Assembly: GCF_014145225.1 (NCBI RefSeq)
Contig: NZ_JABVCQ010000025.1
Span: 1-52,847 of the forward strand
DNA length: 52,847 nucleotides
Reading direction: 5' to 3'
Source of the DNA: Thiospirillum jenense
Lineage (GTDB): Bacteria > Pseudomonadota > Gammaproteobacteria > Chromatiales > Chromatiaceae
The notes beneath the pieces were generated by a model. It saw only the letters and a list, made by a program, of their open reading frames with translations. It was not told where the DNA came from and ran no database searches. Positions 9,899 to 18,822 of the stretch are shown here, in pieces. A program made the translations under genes and the position numbers. Position 1 is the stretch's first letter; each line of letters begins with the position of its first letter.

Positions 9899-11524
9899 AT
9901 GCTAAAAAATCTACCTACTCGCTATAAATTTTGGCTCATCATTGCTTTAACCGTCGTTGGGATGCTCGCTTTGAGCGGTTTGGCCGTTGCAGAATTGAAT
10001 AAAAATCTGCTGAATGATCGTAAGGTAAAAACGCAACATGTGGTGGAAACCGCTTATGGCGTATTAGAATATTTTTATCAACGCGAACAGGCGGGTGAGA
10101 TGACGCGACCGCAAGCACAGCAGGCGGCAATTGCGTTAATTAAAACTTTCCGCTATGGAGAAGATGATTACTTTTGGATTAATGACATGCGACCAACGAT
10201 GGTGATGCACCCATTTAAACCCAAATTAGATGGTCAAGATGTCAGTGATAATAAAGACCCCAACGGTAAAAGATTGTTTATTGCTTTTATTGATGAAGTG
10301 CGCCGTCATCAAGCCGGGTTTGTGGATTATCAGTGGGCAAAACCTGGGTATGATGAGCCGGTGCCAAAGGTTTCTTATGTTAAAGGATTCCAGCCCTGGG
10401 ATTGGATCATTGGCTCGGGTTTGTATATTGATGATGTGCGCAAAATCTTTTTGAATCATGCACTGCATTTAGCAATGGGCGCGGCGGTGATTCTGGCAGT
10501 TTTAATGATTTTATCATTGATGATTGCCGGTAGCTTGACTAATCCATTAGCGATGTTGCGACAAATGATTACTGAAGTGCGTGATACGGGTGATTTACGC
10601 CAGCGGATTACATTGAATGAACGTAATGAAATTGGCGTGATGGCCGATGCGTTTGACACCTTATTAGAACGCTTTCAACGTTTTGTGGCGGAAGTGCATC
10701 GCACCGTCGGGCCGCTGGTCGCGTCGGGGCAACGCCTCGATCACGTCACGCAACAAAATAGCGGTGCAGTGGCGCGGACGCAAAGTCAAACCGATGAAGT
10801 GACGACGGCGATGAATGAAATGGTGCAAACCGTGCAGCAGGTGGCGCGGGATGCCGCGCAGGCGGCGCAAGCCGCGCACACGGCAGAGCAGGAAACCGTG
10901 TCCGGTCAACGAGTTGTGGCAACGGCAGTGGCGACTATTGGCTCGTTGGCGCAGGAAATTGAGAACGCGACGCAGGTGGTGCAGCGCCTGTCGCATGATA
11001 GCGACAATATCGGCAAGGTGTTGGAGGTGATTCGTAGCATTGCCGAGCAGACTAATTTGTTGGCACTCAACGCGGCAATTGAGGCGGCGCGGGCGGGTGA
11101 ACAGGGGCGCGGGTTTGCCGTTGTCGCTGACGAGGTGCGCACCCTTGCCCAGCGGACGCAGGAGTCAACCCGTGAAATTCAGCAAATTATTGAAACGTTG
11201 CAACAGCGCTGCCGCGAGGCGGTGCAGACGATGGCGACCAGTCGGGATCGCTCCCATGCCAGCGTCGAGCAGGCGGCGCAGGTTGGCGCGTCGCTGACCA
11301 CGATCACGGCGGCGGTGACGCAGATCAGTCAAATGAATCTGCGCATTGCCAGTGCCGCCGAAGAGCAGAGCGCGGTGGCGAATGAGATTAATCATAATTT
11401 GTCAGAAATTGCGCAGGCGATGCAGCATACGGCCGATTGTACCGAGGAAACGATGCAGGCGGGTCAAGAATTGCGCAATTTGGCGGGGGTATTGGAAGGA
11501 CATGCCCAACAGTTTCGTTATTGA
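9899..11524 (+). CDS. Cache-domain methyl-accepting chemotaxis protein
   Basis: A chemoreceptor of 541 residues from the chosen ATG at 9899. The frame opens at 9692, but the first 69 residues there are Cys-rich and non-membrane, while TM1 starts right after Met 9899. Order: TM1 (~9-31); a periplasmic single-Cache domain with the [11 protein letters not shown] and [14 protein letters not shown] hallmarks; TM2; HAMP ([20 protein letters not shown]); then the coiled-coil signalling domain with tip [20 protein letters not shown]. sCache_2 receptors often bind small organic acids, but the ligand here is unknown. It lacks a C-terminal CheR-tethering pentapeptide. Confidence 0.93.
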   Translation: MLKNLPTRYKFWLIIALTVVGMLALSGLAVAELNKNLLNDRKVKTQHVVETAYGVLEYFYQREQAGEMTRPQAQQAAIALIKTFRYGEDDYFWINDMRPTMVMHPFKPKLDGQDVSDNKDPNGKRLFIAFIDEVRRHQAGFVDYQWAKPGYDEPVPKVSYVKGFQPWDWIIGSGLYIDDVRKIFLNHALHLAMGAAVILAVLMILSLMIAGSLTNPLAMLRQMITEVRDTGDLRQRITLNERNEIGVMADAFDTLLERFQRFVAEVHRTVGPLVASGQRLDHVTQQNSGAVARTQSQTDEVTTAMNEMVQTVQQVARDAAQAAQAAHTAEQETVSGQRVVATAVATIGSLAQEIENATQVVQRLSHDSDNIGKVLEVIRSIAEQTNLLALNAAIEAARAGEQGRGFAVVADEVRTLAQRTQESTREIQQIIETLQQRCREAVQTMATSRDRSHASVEQAAQVGASLTTITAAVTQISQMNLRIASAAEEQSAVANEINHNLSEIAQAMQHTADCTEETMQAGQELRNLAGVLEGHAQQFRY

Positions 11525-11571
11525 TTGATTGCACCACGAGCGGATTGATTTAATTCCAATTTCAATTAAAC

Positions 11572-11610
11572 AACCCCGGCGCTGCGCGTACAGTGGCGCC
11601 GGGGTTTTTA
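11572..11610 (+). terminator. Terminator after chemoreceptor
   Basis: An 11-base stem AACCCCGGCGC (11572-11582) pairs with GCGCCGGGGTT (11596-11606), loop 13 bases, followed by T. It separates the receptor from the methyltransferase array. Confidence 0.88.
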
Positions 11611-11623
11611 TTGAATAGGTTGA

Positions 11624-11935
11624 ATGATGAATAAATTGATTTTAGGTGATTGCCTCGACATTTTGGGTAAGATTGATAATGATAGCGTGGATTTGATTTA
11701 TTTGGATCCGCCGTTTTTTTCTAATCGCAATTATGAAGTGATCTGGGGCGATCAGGGTGAAATCCGCAGTTTTCAAGATCGCTGGTCGGGCGGTATTGAT
11801 CATTACATTGCGTGGTTAAAAGAACGGGTGCAGGCGATGTATCGGGTCTTAAAACCGAGCGGTTCATTGTTTTTGCATTGTGATTGGCACGCCAATGCCT
11901 ATATTCGGGTGTATGTGTTGGATAAGATTTTTGGA
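11624..11935 (+). repeat. Array N-block, copy 1
   Basis: About 312 bases encoding residues 1-104 (to DKIFG). By eye it differs from the blocks at 12690 and 13645 at only about 15 positions. It marks the left edge of repeated DNA; the sequence upstream of the ATG is not shared. Confidence 0.85.
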
Positions 11936-12649
11936 GAGCAAAACTTTCGTGGTGAAATTGTTTGGCAAAGAGCGCAAGCACATAATGATGCAAAAAAGAA
12001 AATTGCTGTTTTGTCAGATACTATTTGGTATTTCAGTAAATCTAATCAATTTTTGTATAATCCCATATATGTTAATTTGAGTGAAACATCTCAAAAGATG
12101 TTTAAATATGAAGATGAAAGGGGTAAATACCAAAATATCATTTTAACAGGCCCCGGAACCAGTCAAGGTGAATCAGGTCAAGCATGGCGCGGTTATACTC
12201 CAACTAAAATAGGCAGGCACTGGGCAGTGTCAAACATCGTTGTTGAAGAAATTGTTGGTAAAGAACAATGCAAACGTATGTCTATCATGGAAAAATTGGA
12301 GCTGCTTTATGAAAAAGGTTTTATAGTTTTTTCAAAAAATGGATCGCCTAGAGTTAAAAAATATTTAACACAATCTAAAGGTGCTGTTTTGGGTAATATT
12401 TGGACGGATATTGCATTCGGATCAAAATCAAAAGAACGTATTGGTTATCCCACGCAAAAGCCCGAGGCGTTATTAGAACGGATTATTCAGTGCGCATCAA
12501 ATGAGGGTGACGTGGTATTAGACCCATTTGTTGGCGGCGGCACAACGGTTGTGGTGGCCGAGCGATTGAAACGGCAATGGATTGGCATTGATCAATCGGT
12601 GGCGGCAATTAAAGTGACGGAGTCACGATTGCAAATGTCAAGCGTTTGA
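11624..12649 (+). CDS. Beta-class DNA methyltransferase, array copy 1
   Basis: A 341-residue site-specific DNA methyltransferase, likely N6-adenine by its DPPF motif IV (residues 28-31). The motif order is IV first, then target-recognition region, then FVGGG (302-306) motif I near the C-terminus, the beta-class arrangement. Residues 1-104 and 271-341 are almost identical to copies 2 and 3. Residues ~105-270 are mostly unrelated to copy 2; they resemble copy 3 only in the first ~40 (AHNDAKKK). The chain ends right after motif III, with no nuclease. ATG at 11624 or 11627. The centre has AT-rich codon use compared with the flanks. The recognition sequence cannot be inferred. Confidence 0.92.
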   Translation: MMNKLILGDCLDILGKIDNDSVDLIYLDPPFFSNRNYEVIWGDQGEIRSFQDRWSGGIDHYIAWLKERVQAMYRVLKPSGSLFLHCDWHANAYIRVYVLDKIFGEQNFRGEIVWQRAQAHNDAKKKIAVLSDTIWYFSKSNQFLYNPIYVNLSETSQKMFKYEDERGKYQNIILTGPGTSQGESGQAWRGYTPTKIGRHWAVSNIVVEEIVGKEQCKRMSIMEKLELLYEKGFIVFSKNGSPRVKKYLTQSKGAVLGNIWTDIAFGSKSKERIGYPTQKPEALLERIIQCASNEGDVVLDPFVGGGTTVVVAERLKRQWIGIDQSVAAIKVTESRLQMSSV

Positions 12650-13001
12650 TTATGTTGTACAATAGGTTTTTAACTCACCACCGCAATACATGATGAATAA
12701 ACTGATTTTAGGTGATTGCCTCGACATTTTGGGCAAAATTAATAATGACAGCGTGGATTTGATTTATTTGGATCCGCCGTTTTTTTCTAATCGCAATTAT
12801 GAATTAATCTGGGGCGATCAGGGTGAAATCCGCAGTTTTCAAGATCGCTGGTCGGGCGGTATTGACCATTACATTGCATGGTTAAAAGAACGAGTGCAGG
12901 CGATGTATCGCGTATTAAAACCGAGCGGTTCATTGTTTTTGCATTGTGATTGGCACGCCAATGCGTATATTCGGGTGTATGTGTTGGATAAGATTTTTGG
13001 G
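12434..13001 (+). repeat. Array junction repeat 1 (C-block, spacer, N-block)
   Basis: Covers the last 71 codons of copy 1, the 40-base spacer and the first ~104 codons of copy 2. The same ~568-base unit recurs at 13389-13956 with few differences; the spacer is identical in the two. These direct repeats lie 955 bases apart and are ideal substrates for homologous recombination. Confidence 0.85.
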
Positions 13002-13604
13002 CCAGAACGGTTTAATAGTGAAATCGTTTGGGAACGTACTTTTGGCGCTGGCAGTAGTAAATCTATATCTAAAAAATTCCCTGCTAATACCGACACTATT
13101 TGGGTATACAACAAATCTTCCACCTTTACTTTCAAACCAGTTTATAAACCATACGCACCCGCAACTGTTAAACGCTACGACAAAATAGATGAAAATGGCA
13201 AACGATATAAATGGGAAAATTTGAAAACTTATTCACAAGAAAGGTTAGAAGAACTCATTAATAAGGGTGAAGCTAAATTTAATCCAAAATCTAAATATCC
13301 TGTTTATAAACGTTATTTAGATGAAAGCAAAGGAACGCCCGTCACTAATTTGTGGAATGACATTGATTTTATCGGGACGAAATCACCTGAACGTATTGGT
13401 TATCCCACGCAAAAACCCGAGGCGTTATTAGAACGGATTATTCAGTGCGCTTCAAATGAGTGTGACGTGGTATTAGACCCATTTGTTGGTGGCGGCACAA
13501 CGGTTGTGGTAGCCGAGCGATTAAAACGGCAATGGATTGGCATTGATCAATCGGTGGCGGCAATTAAGGTGACGGAATCACGATTGCAAATGTCAAGCGT
13601 TTGA
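12690..13604 (+). CDS. Beta-class DNA methyltransferase, array copy 2
   Basis: A 304-residue paralogue with the same DPPF-to-FVGGG architecture. The N-block (1-104) and C-block (234-304) match copy 1; the central ~130 residues are shorter and of unrelated sequence (starting PERFNSEIVWER, ending DIDFIGTKSPE), implying a different DNA target. It contains a Cys where the others have Gly in SNECDVVLD. It ends at the same codon as copy 1. The 40-base spacer holds a possible -10 (TACAAT, 12658-12663), so it may have its own promoter. Confidence 0.92.
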   Translation: MMNKLILGDCLDILGKINNDSVDLIYLDPPFFSNRNYELIWGDQGEIRSFQDRWSGGIDHYIAWLKERVQAMYRVLKPSGSLFLHCDWHANAYIRVYVLDKIFGPERFNSEIVWERTFGAGSSKSISKKFPANTDTIWVYNKSSTFTFKPVYKPYAPATVKRYDKIDENGKRYKWENLKTYSQERLEELINKGEAKFNPKSKYPVYKRYLDESKGTPVTNLWNDIDFIGTKSPERIGYPTQKPEALLERIIQCASNECDVVLDPFVGGGTTVVVAERLKRQWIGIDQSVAAIKVTESRLQMSSV

Positions 13605-13956
13605 TTATGTTGTACAATAGGTTTTTAACTCACCACCGCAATACATGATGAATAAACTGATTTTAGGTGATTGCCTCGACATCTTGGGTAAGATTGATGA
13701 TGATAGCGTGGATTTGATTTATTTGGATCCGCCGTTTTTTTCTAATCGCAATTATGAATTGATCTGGGGCGATCAGGGTGAAATCCGCAGTTTTCAAGAT
13801 CGCTGGTCGGGCGGTATTGACCATTACATTGCGTGGTTAAAAGAACGGGTGCAGGCGATGTATCGCGTATTAAAACCGAGCGGTTCATTGTTTTTGCATT
13901 GTGATTGGCACGCCAATGCCTATATTCGGGTGTATGTGTTGGATAAGATTTTTGGA
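13389..13956 (+). repeat. Array junction repeat 2 (C-block, spacer, N-block)
   Basis: Second copy of the 12434-13001 unit, joining copy 2 to copy 3. A final C-block (14428-~14630) without the spacer lies inside copy 3. Confidence 0.85.
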
Positions 13957-15384
13957 GAAGAGAATCTTCGCACGGAAATCATTTGGCAACGACATAATGC
14001 ACATAACGATGCTAAAAAGAAATTTGCTGTTTTAACCGACACTATTTGGCATTACAGCAAGTCACAAATTTTTTCCTATTACCCAGTTTATAGTATACAT
14101 TCGGAAAAACATAAGGAAAGTGCTTATAAATATGATGATGAAGATGGCAGGGGATCCTATACGCTGAGTGATATGGGCAGCCCTAATATACGTCCTAATA
14201 TGATGTATGAATGGATGGGATTTGCGTATCCACCTAAAGGATGGCGGTATGAAAAAGCGACTATGCAAAAACTGCATGATGAAGGAAGAATTTACTATCC
14301 TAAACAACAAGATGGTTCTTTTGATTTTACTAAACGACCACGACTTAAACGATATTTGGAAGAACAAAAAGGTATTTTACTTGGTAATGCGTGGATGGAT
14401 ATTTTAGGTGTTCAAGCGCATTCAAAAGAAAAAATCGGTTATCCCACGCAAAAGCCCGAGGCGTTATTAGAACGCATCATTCAGTGCGCCTCAAATGAGG
14501 GCGACCTGGTATTAGACCCATTCGTCGGTGGCGGCACAACGGTTGTCGTGGCCGAGCGATTGAAACGGCAATGGATTGGCATTGATCAATCAGTGGCGGC
14601 AATTAAAGTAACCGAATTGCGCTTACATGTAAAAGCAGATTTATTGTCGCAACCCTTCACCGTGCAATTGCATAAATACGATTATGACACGCTGCGCTAT
14701 CAAGATGCATTTGCTTTTGAAAGTTGGATCATCACGCAATACGGCGGCGGGGCGAATACCAAACAAAAAGGCGATCTTGGGATTGATGGCCGCACGGCAA
14801 ATCATTGCCCAATTCAAGTGAAACGCTCGGATAATATTGGGCGGAATGTCATTGATAATTTCGTATCGGCCTGCCGTCGTTATGATAAAACGCTCTTTGA
14901 GCAATCAATTCAACAACAGCAACCCGTCGGTGTGATGATCGCGTTTAGTTTTGGCAAGGGCGCCATTCAAGAGGTGGCGCGGTTAAAGAATGAAGAGGGC
15001 GTGATAATTGAATTAGTCACGGTCGAAGAGATTGTGCCAATTGCGAAAAAACCGACGCTGACAATTGAGTGCCGCGATTTAGGCGTGAATCAAAAACAGG
15101 TGCGCCAAATTGAATTCACCGCGCACGGTCAATCCGCCGTTGGCATTGAGTTTTATGCGTGGGATTTTGCCTACAATAATGAAGAGCGCGTATTCAAACC
15201 GAGTATCATTCGGGAGACGGTCGGCAAACAAACCGAATCCTTTACGGCCGGCACCCATTTTATTGCAGTGAAAGTGATTGATAACGACGGATTAGAAAGC
15301 GTCGAAGTGATGAAATTGATTGTGAATGGTGGGACGAATTGTCAAGCGGTGAAAACATCCCCTCCCCCAGCGGGGGAGGGTTAG
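13645..15384 (+). CDS. DNA methyltransferase fused to PD-(D/E)XK nuclease, array copy 3
   Basis: A 579-residue fusion. Residues 1-104 and ~262-330 are the shared methyltransferase blocks around a third, different target-recognition region. Residues ~331-470 are an Mrr-like nuclease: GDLGIDG (376-381 region, Asp380) followed by IQVKRS (Gln391, Lys393) gives the D...QxK core. Residues ~490-565 form a PKD/Ig-like beta domain (FYAWDF at 503, VIDNDGLES at ~545). This could modify and cut DNA in one chain. The last residues (SPPPAGEG) are encoded by a palindrome and may not be native. There is no separate restriction gene next to it. Confidence 0.88.
   Translation: MMNKLILGDCLDILGKIDDDSVDLIYLDPPFFSNRNYELIWGDQGEIRSFQDRWSGGIDHYIAWLKERVQAMYRVLKPSGSLFLHCDWHANAYIRVYVLDKIFGEENLRTEIIWQRHNAHNDAKKKFAVLTDTIWHYSKSQIFSYYPVYSIHSEKHKESAYKYDDEDGRGSYTLSDMGSPNIRPNMMYEWMGFAYPPKGWRYEKATMQKLHDEGRIYYPKQQDGSFDFTKRPRLKRYLEEQKGILLGNAWMDILGVQAHSKEKIGYPTQKPEALLERIIQCASNEGDLVLDPFVGGGTTVVVAERLKRQWIGIDQSVAAIKVTELRLHVKADLLSQPFTVQLHKYDYDTLRYQDAFAFESWIITQYGGGANTKQKGDLGIDGRTANHCPIQVKRSDNIGRNVIDNFVSACRRYDKTLFEQSIQQQQPVGVMIAFSFGKGAIQEVARLKNEEGVIIELVTVEEIVPIAKKPTLTIECRDLGVNQKQVRQIEFTAHGQSAVGIEFYAWDFAYNNEERVFKPSIIRETVGKQTESFTAGTHFIAVKVIDNDGLESVEVMKLIVNGGTNCQAVKTSPPPAGEG
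15360..15380. repeat. G/C palindrome at the 3' end of copy 3
   Basis: CCCTCCCCC, loop AGC, GGGGGAGGG: a perfect 9-base stem spanning the last codons of the fusion gene. It resembles dispersed intergenic palindromes of other genomes and may be an inserted repeat. It could also act as a hairpin in the transcript; no T run follows. Confidence 0.7.
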
Positions 15385-15424
15385 AGTGGAAAACCCTCTC
15401 ATTCACTGAAAACAGGGTTTATCA

Positions 15425-16783
15425 TTAAAACGGCAGCATGTCATAATGCGCGATAGTTGGACGGCTTAATTGCAACCCATACTGCGGCAACTTGACATCC
15501 AACGCATAGCTGACAATTGCCACTAAATCATTTAAGACAATACCAGGCAGTGTAGCAAACGCCGTCAATTCTTCCGCCGACATATTCCCAAACGCATCCG
15601 AGAATAGCGCATTAAACATAAAGTGCGGATCCAAATAACTCACCACCAATTGACTGCCGTCGGGTGTTTTCGCAATTGCTATTTCACACGGCAGCGCGGT
15701 TGCATGATGCAATCCCGTTGACATGGCCATTTTTGCATAGGTCGGCGAGCAGGCTTCAATTAACTTGACATTGCCCGGTAATGATAATGGCGTGGGACGC
15801 GCAGCGCGCCAACTTGATCCAGTGCTTAATAACGCATCTAATGCGGCATCATGGACACCAGCACCAGTTGCGCCATTCACCGTTAAGGTTGCGGTAATTA
15901 AATTGGCGATATTGGCAACATCATCATTGGTAAAGGGCGTCGCATCTCCATTTGCCCGCGTATAGGTCAAATGAATGTAGGGCGAATTATACGGCGTGGC
16001 TAACACCGCATGAACGATGTCCCAAGGACTATCCGTTTTAAACCAGGGTCCTTTTGACCAATTCTCCGGCCAATAACCAATATTGGCAGCAGTTAATGCG
16101 TGATGCACAATGGCGGGTAATTCTTGATTCACTTGCGCGGGTAATTGCTGCAACGCCCCGGCAAATTCGGGATTTTGCATTTGCTGACCGAATAACACAT
16201 CCGTAAAAAATAAACTGAAAATCGCTTCGGCATTCAGCATTTCTATTTTAATATCATAGGCATCAGCATAGACCGCAATTTCACACGGTAATGCGGTGGC
16301 GTGCAAATATCCATTCGCCACTATCATATCGCCAATGACCGGCGTCACCCCTAATGCTTTACTGGCAAATGCTTGATTACATGCCTCAACAATATGCACT
16401 TTCTTAGTATTAGTGGTGGATACCGGTTGATTAGGATCAATTGGTTGCGGCGTGGGGATTTCTAATATCGCGGCATGAATAGCGGCAGTATCATTCGCTG
16501 CTTCACCTTCCGGCGCTCCGCCCACAACCCAATTGCTGGCAGCTAATCCTAAAGTTGATTCATCCGTTTGGGCAATGAACTCGGCAATAGCTTGGGCGAC
16601 TTCAATAGCGCGAGTATTGGTGGCGACGGCGTCCACTTGTCCATTTGTCCATACCGCTGGGACGGTGGCGATTTGAGTGAATGGTGTGAAGTTGGCGTTG
16701 GCAATGGCGGGCGCTAATACGAGAGATGCGGTCAATAATAACCGACGGGTGCTGAATTGAATGGCGAGAGGTGTCAAGTTCAT
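15425..16783 (-). CDS. Exported protein with two DUF302-like repeats
   Basis: 452 residues with a signal peptide (1-30, ends ANA). Two DUF302-like units each contain VEAC/IEAC followed by the identical ten-residue core HATALPCEIA (161-170 and 360-369) and a downstream Phe-rich F...LF..D segment. Most DUF302 proteins have one unit. The function of the family is unknown; periplasmic metal or redox roles have been suggested but nothing here tests that. Monocistronic, with 188 bases to fumarase on the same strand. Confidence 0.75.
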   Translation of the reverse strand: MNLTPLAIQFSTRRLLLTASLVLAPAIANANFTPFTQIATVPAVWTNGQVDAVATNTRAIEVAQAIAEFIAQTDESTLGLAASNWVVGGAPEGEAANDTAAIHAAILEIPTPQPIDPNQPVSTTNTKKVHIVEACNQAFASKALGVTPVIGDMIVANGYLHATALPCEIAVYADAYDIKIEMLNAEAIFSLFFTDVLFGQQMQNPEFAGALQQLPAQVNQELPAIVHHALTAANIGYWPENWSKGPWFKTDSPWDIVHAVLATPYNSPYIHLTYTRANGDATPFTNDDVANIANLITATLTVNGATGAGVHDAALDALLSTGSSWRAARPTPLSLPGNVKLIEACSPTYAKMAMSTGLHHATALPCEIAIAKTPDGSQLVVSYLDPHFMFNALFSDAFGNMSAEELTAFATLPGIVLNDLVAIVSYALDVKLPQYGLQLSRPTIAHYDMLPF

Positions 16784-16971
16784 ACAGCTTTATTCCTAAT
16801 AAATCACAGAGGTTAAATCCAAGTATGCGGGTGGCGGGTATGTACCATCCACCACACGCCATCATACAATAACGCATTTTATTCCCATTGCACACTGTTT
16901 TAACGTGTATTTGGAATGGCGAATATTCACAATTACTGATGCTGATATTGAGCGCAATAACCGCCGCTGTT

Positions 16972-18498
16972 TTATTGATTGATTGCGTTTATCGAGGTAT
17001 TCACATCCCGCCGCCAGTGCGCCGGGCCGGTGGTGTGAATTGAATTGCCGCGACTATCCACCGCCACCATGACCGGCATCTCTTCAACAATGAACTCACG
17101 AATGGCTTCCATGCCTAAATCTTCAAAAGCAACAATGCGCGCTTGTTTAATCGCCTGCGCCACCAAATACGCCGCGCCGCCCACCGCAATTAAATAAACC
17201 GCGCCGTGTTGTTGAATCGCATCAATTGCCGCCGCGCCGCGCTCCGCTTTACCAATCATGCCAATTAAACCGGTGTGTTTTAATAATGGTTCGGTAAAGA
17301 TGTCCATGCGCGTTGCCGTCGTCGGCCCCGCGGGGCCAACTACTTCATTGCCCACCGGATCAACTGGCCCGACATAATAAATAAACCGATTGGTTAAATC
17401 CACGCCCGGCGGGAATGGCTGCCCGCGATTGATTAACTCAATTAACCGCCGATGCGCGGCATCCCGCGCCGTGAATAAGCGCCCAGTTAATAACAACCGC
17501 TCGCCCGGCTGCCAAGTCATTAAATCACTTCGCTGCAATTGATCTAAATTGACCCGCCGCGCATCGGCAGTTGGTTGCCAAATCACCGGCGGATACTCTA
17601 TTAAACGCGGGGGAATGAACTGCGCTGCGCCCATGCCATTTAACGTGAAATGAACGTGGCGCGTGGCGGCGCAATTGGGAATGAGCGCGACCGGCAGCGA
17701 CGCGGCGTGGGTGGGCGCGGTGCGAATTTTGACATCCAACACGGTGGTCACGCCGCCCAACCCCTGCGCGCCGATGCCGAGGGCGTTGACGCGGTCGCAG
17801 ATGTCCAGCCGCAATGCTTCGAGGTCGTCCGCCGCGCCGCGCTGACGAATGCTTGGTAAATCAATGTCTTCCATTAACGCGGCTTTAGCTAATAACATGG
17901 CTTTTTCGGCCGAGCCACCGATGCCGACGCCCAACATCCCCGGCGGACACCAGCCCGCGCCGAGCGTGGCGACCGTCTGCACCACCCAATCGGCGACGCT
18001 GGCGCTGGGATTGAGGATGGCAAAACGGGCTTTGTTTTCTGAGCCGCCGCCCTTTGCCGCGAGGTGAAACGTGACCTGATCGCCCGCCACCAACTCGACA
18101 TGCACCACTGCGGGCGTGTTATCGCCAGTGTTTTTGCGCGCTCCCAGCGGCGGGGCGACTATTGAAGCGCGCAGCGGGTTGGTCGGATCGGTGTACGCCC
18201 GCCGCACGCCCTCGTCAATTAATTGCTGTAAATTCAACGCGCTATCCCATTGAACCTGCATCCCAACGCGCACGAATGCCACGACTAAACCGGTGTCTTG
18301 ACAAATCGGGCGGTGATGTTCGGCACACAAGCGCGAATTGAATAGAATCTGTGCCATTGCGTCTTTCGCCGCGGGCGATTGTTCTATTTCATACGCGGCG
18401 GCCAACGCATTCAAATAATCGGTTGGATGGTAATAAGAGATGTATTGCAACGCGGCCGCAACACTGGTAATGACATCGTCAGCACGAATGACAGGCAT
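16972..18498 (-). CDS. Fumarate hydratase, class I
   Basis: The iron-sulfur fumarase of the TCA cycle (fumarate to malate), 508 residues with alpha and beta regions fused. Visible family segments: CAEHHRPICQDTG with a cluster Cys; GGGSENKARFA; PPGMLGVGIGGSAEKAMLLAK; NCAATRHVHF; and GPAGPTTATRMD, TGLIGMIGKAERG in the C-terminal half. It is oxygen-labile by family. Upstream is an orphan HicB gene; downstream the DUF302 protein. Confidence 0.95.
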   Translation of the reverse strand: MPVIRADDVITSVAAALQYISYYHPTDYLNALAAAYEIEQSPAAKDAMAQILFNSRLCAEHHRPICQDTGLVVAFVRVGMQVQWDSALNLQQLIDEGVRRAYTDPTNPLRASIVAPPLGARKNTGDNTPAVVHVELVAGDQVTFHLAAKGGGSENKARFAILNPSASVADWVVQTVATLGAGWCPPGMLGVGIGGSAEKAMLLAKAALMEDIDLPSIRQRGAADDLEALRLDICDRVNALGIGAQGLGGVTTVLDVKIRTAPTHAASLPVALIPNCAATRHVHFTLNGMGAAQFIPPRLIEYPPVIWQPTADARRVNLDQLQRSDLMTWQPGERLLLTGRLFTARDAAHRRLIELINRGQPFPPGVDLTNRFIYYVGPVDPVGNEVVGPAGPTTATRMDIFTEPLLKHTGLIGMIGKAERGAAAIDAIQQHGAVYLIAVGGAAYLVAQAIKQARIVAFEDLGMEAIREFIVEEMPVMVAVDSRGNSIHTTGPAHWRRDVNTSINAINQ

Positions 18499-18552
18499 GG
18501 GTAATTGCTCGGGAATAATAATGGAGTTTTTTAATGCAAATTCTTAATAAAT

Positions 18553-18580
18553 GATCGTTCCCATGCGCCAACATGGGAAT
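18553..18580. repeat. REP-like palindrome, copy 2
   Basis: TTCCCATG (18558-18565), spacer CGCCAA, CATGGGAA (18572-18579), preceded by GATCG as in the other copies. It lies between hicB and fumarase. Confidence 0.65.
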
Positions 18581-18585
18581 GCTGT

Positions 18586-18780
18586 TTATTGCAAATGCGC
18601 AGGTAATGTACGTCGTAAATCTTGATAGGCTTCAATCACGGTTTCGAGTGCATCCTGCACATTGGCTAAAACTTCTTCAATGCTATCGCCTTCCGTCACT
18701 AATTCAGGTAATAGCGGTGAAGTCACCGTAAAGCCGCCTTCGGGCTGAGGGTCTAAAATTAAAGGGATTTTGTAAAGCAT
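18586..18780 (-). CDS. Orphan HicB-family protein
   Basis: 64 residues with the HicB partial RNase-H fold pattern: YKIPLILDPQPEGGFTVTSPLLPELVTEGDSIEEVL, then an amphipathic helix. HicB normally neutralises the RNA-cleaving toxin HicA encoded beside it. No HicA-like frame is present on either side: a REP palindrome and fumarase follow, and a ketosynthase-type gene ends 43 bases upstream. It also lacks the C-terminal DNA-binding extension of longer HicBs. Confidence 0.8.
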   Translation of the reverse strand: MLYKIPLILDPQPEGGFTVTSPLLPELVTEGDSIEEVLANVQDALETVIEAYQDLRRTLPAHLQ

Positions 18781-18822
18781 CGTTTTTGACTCAATTCAAG
18801 TTGCAATTAAACGCGCCGTCAT

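Noticed and set aside
12434-13956. Direct repeats of the array as a CRISPR or phage repeat region
   Set aside because: The repeats are long coding blocks, only two junctions exist, and no short regular repeat-spacer pattern or cas gene is present anywhere in the window.
11624-15384. Tandem methyltransferase copies as an assembly artefact
   Set aside because: The three centres are different and each frame is intact, and small differences are scattered in the flanks; a collapsed or duplicated assembly would not produce this.
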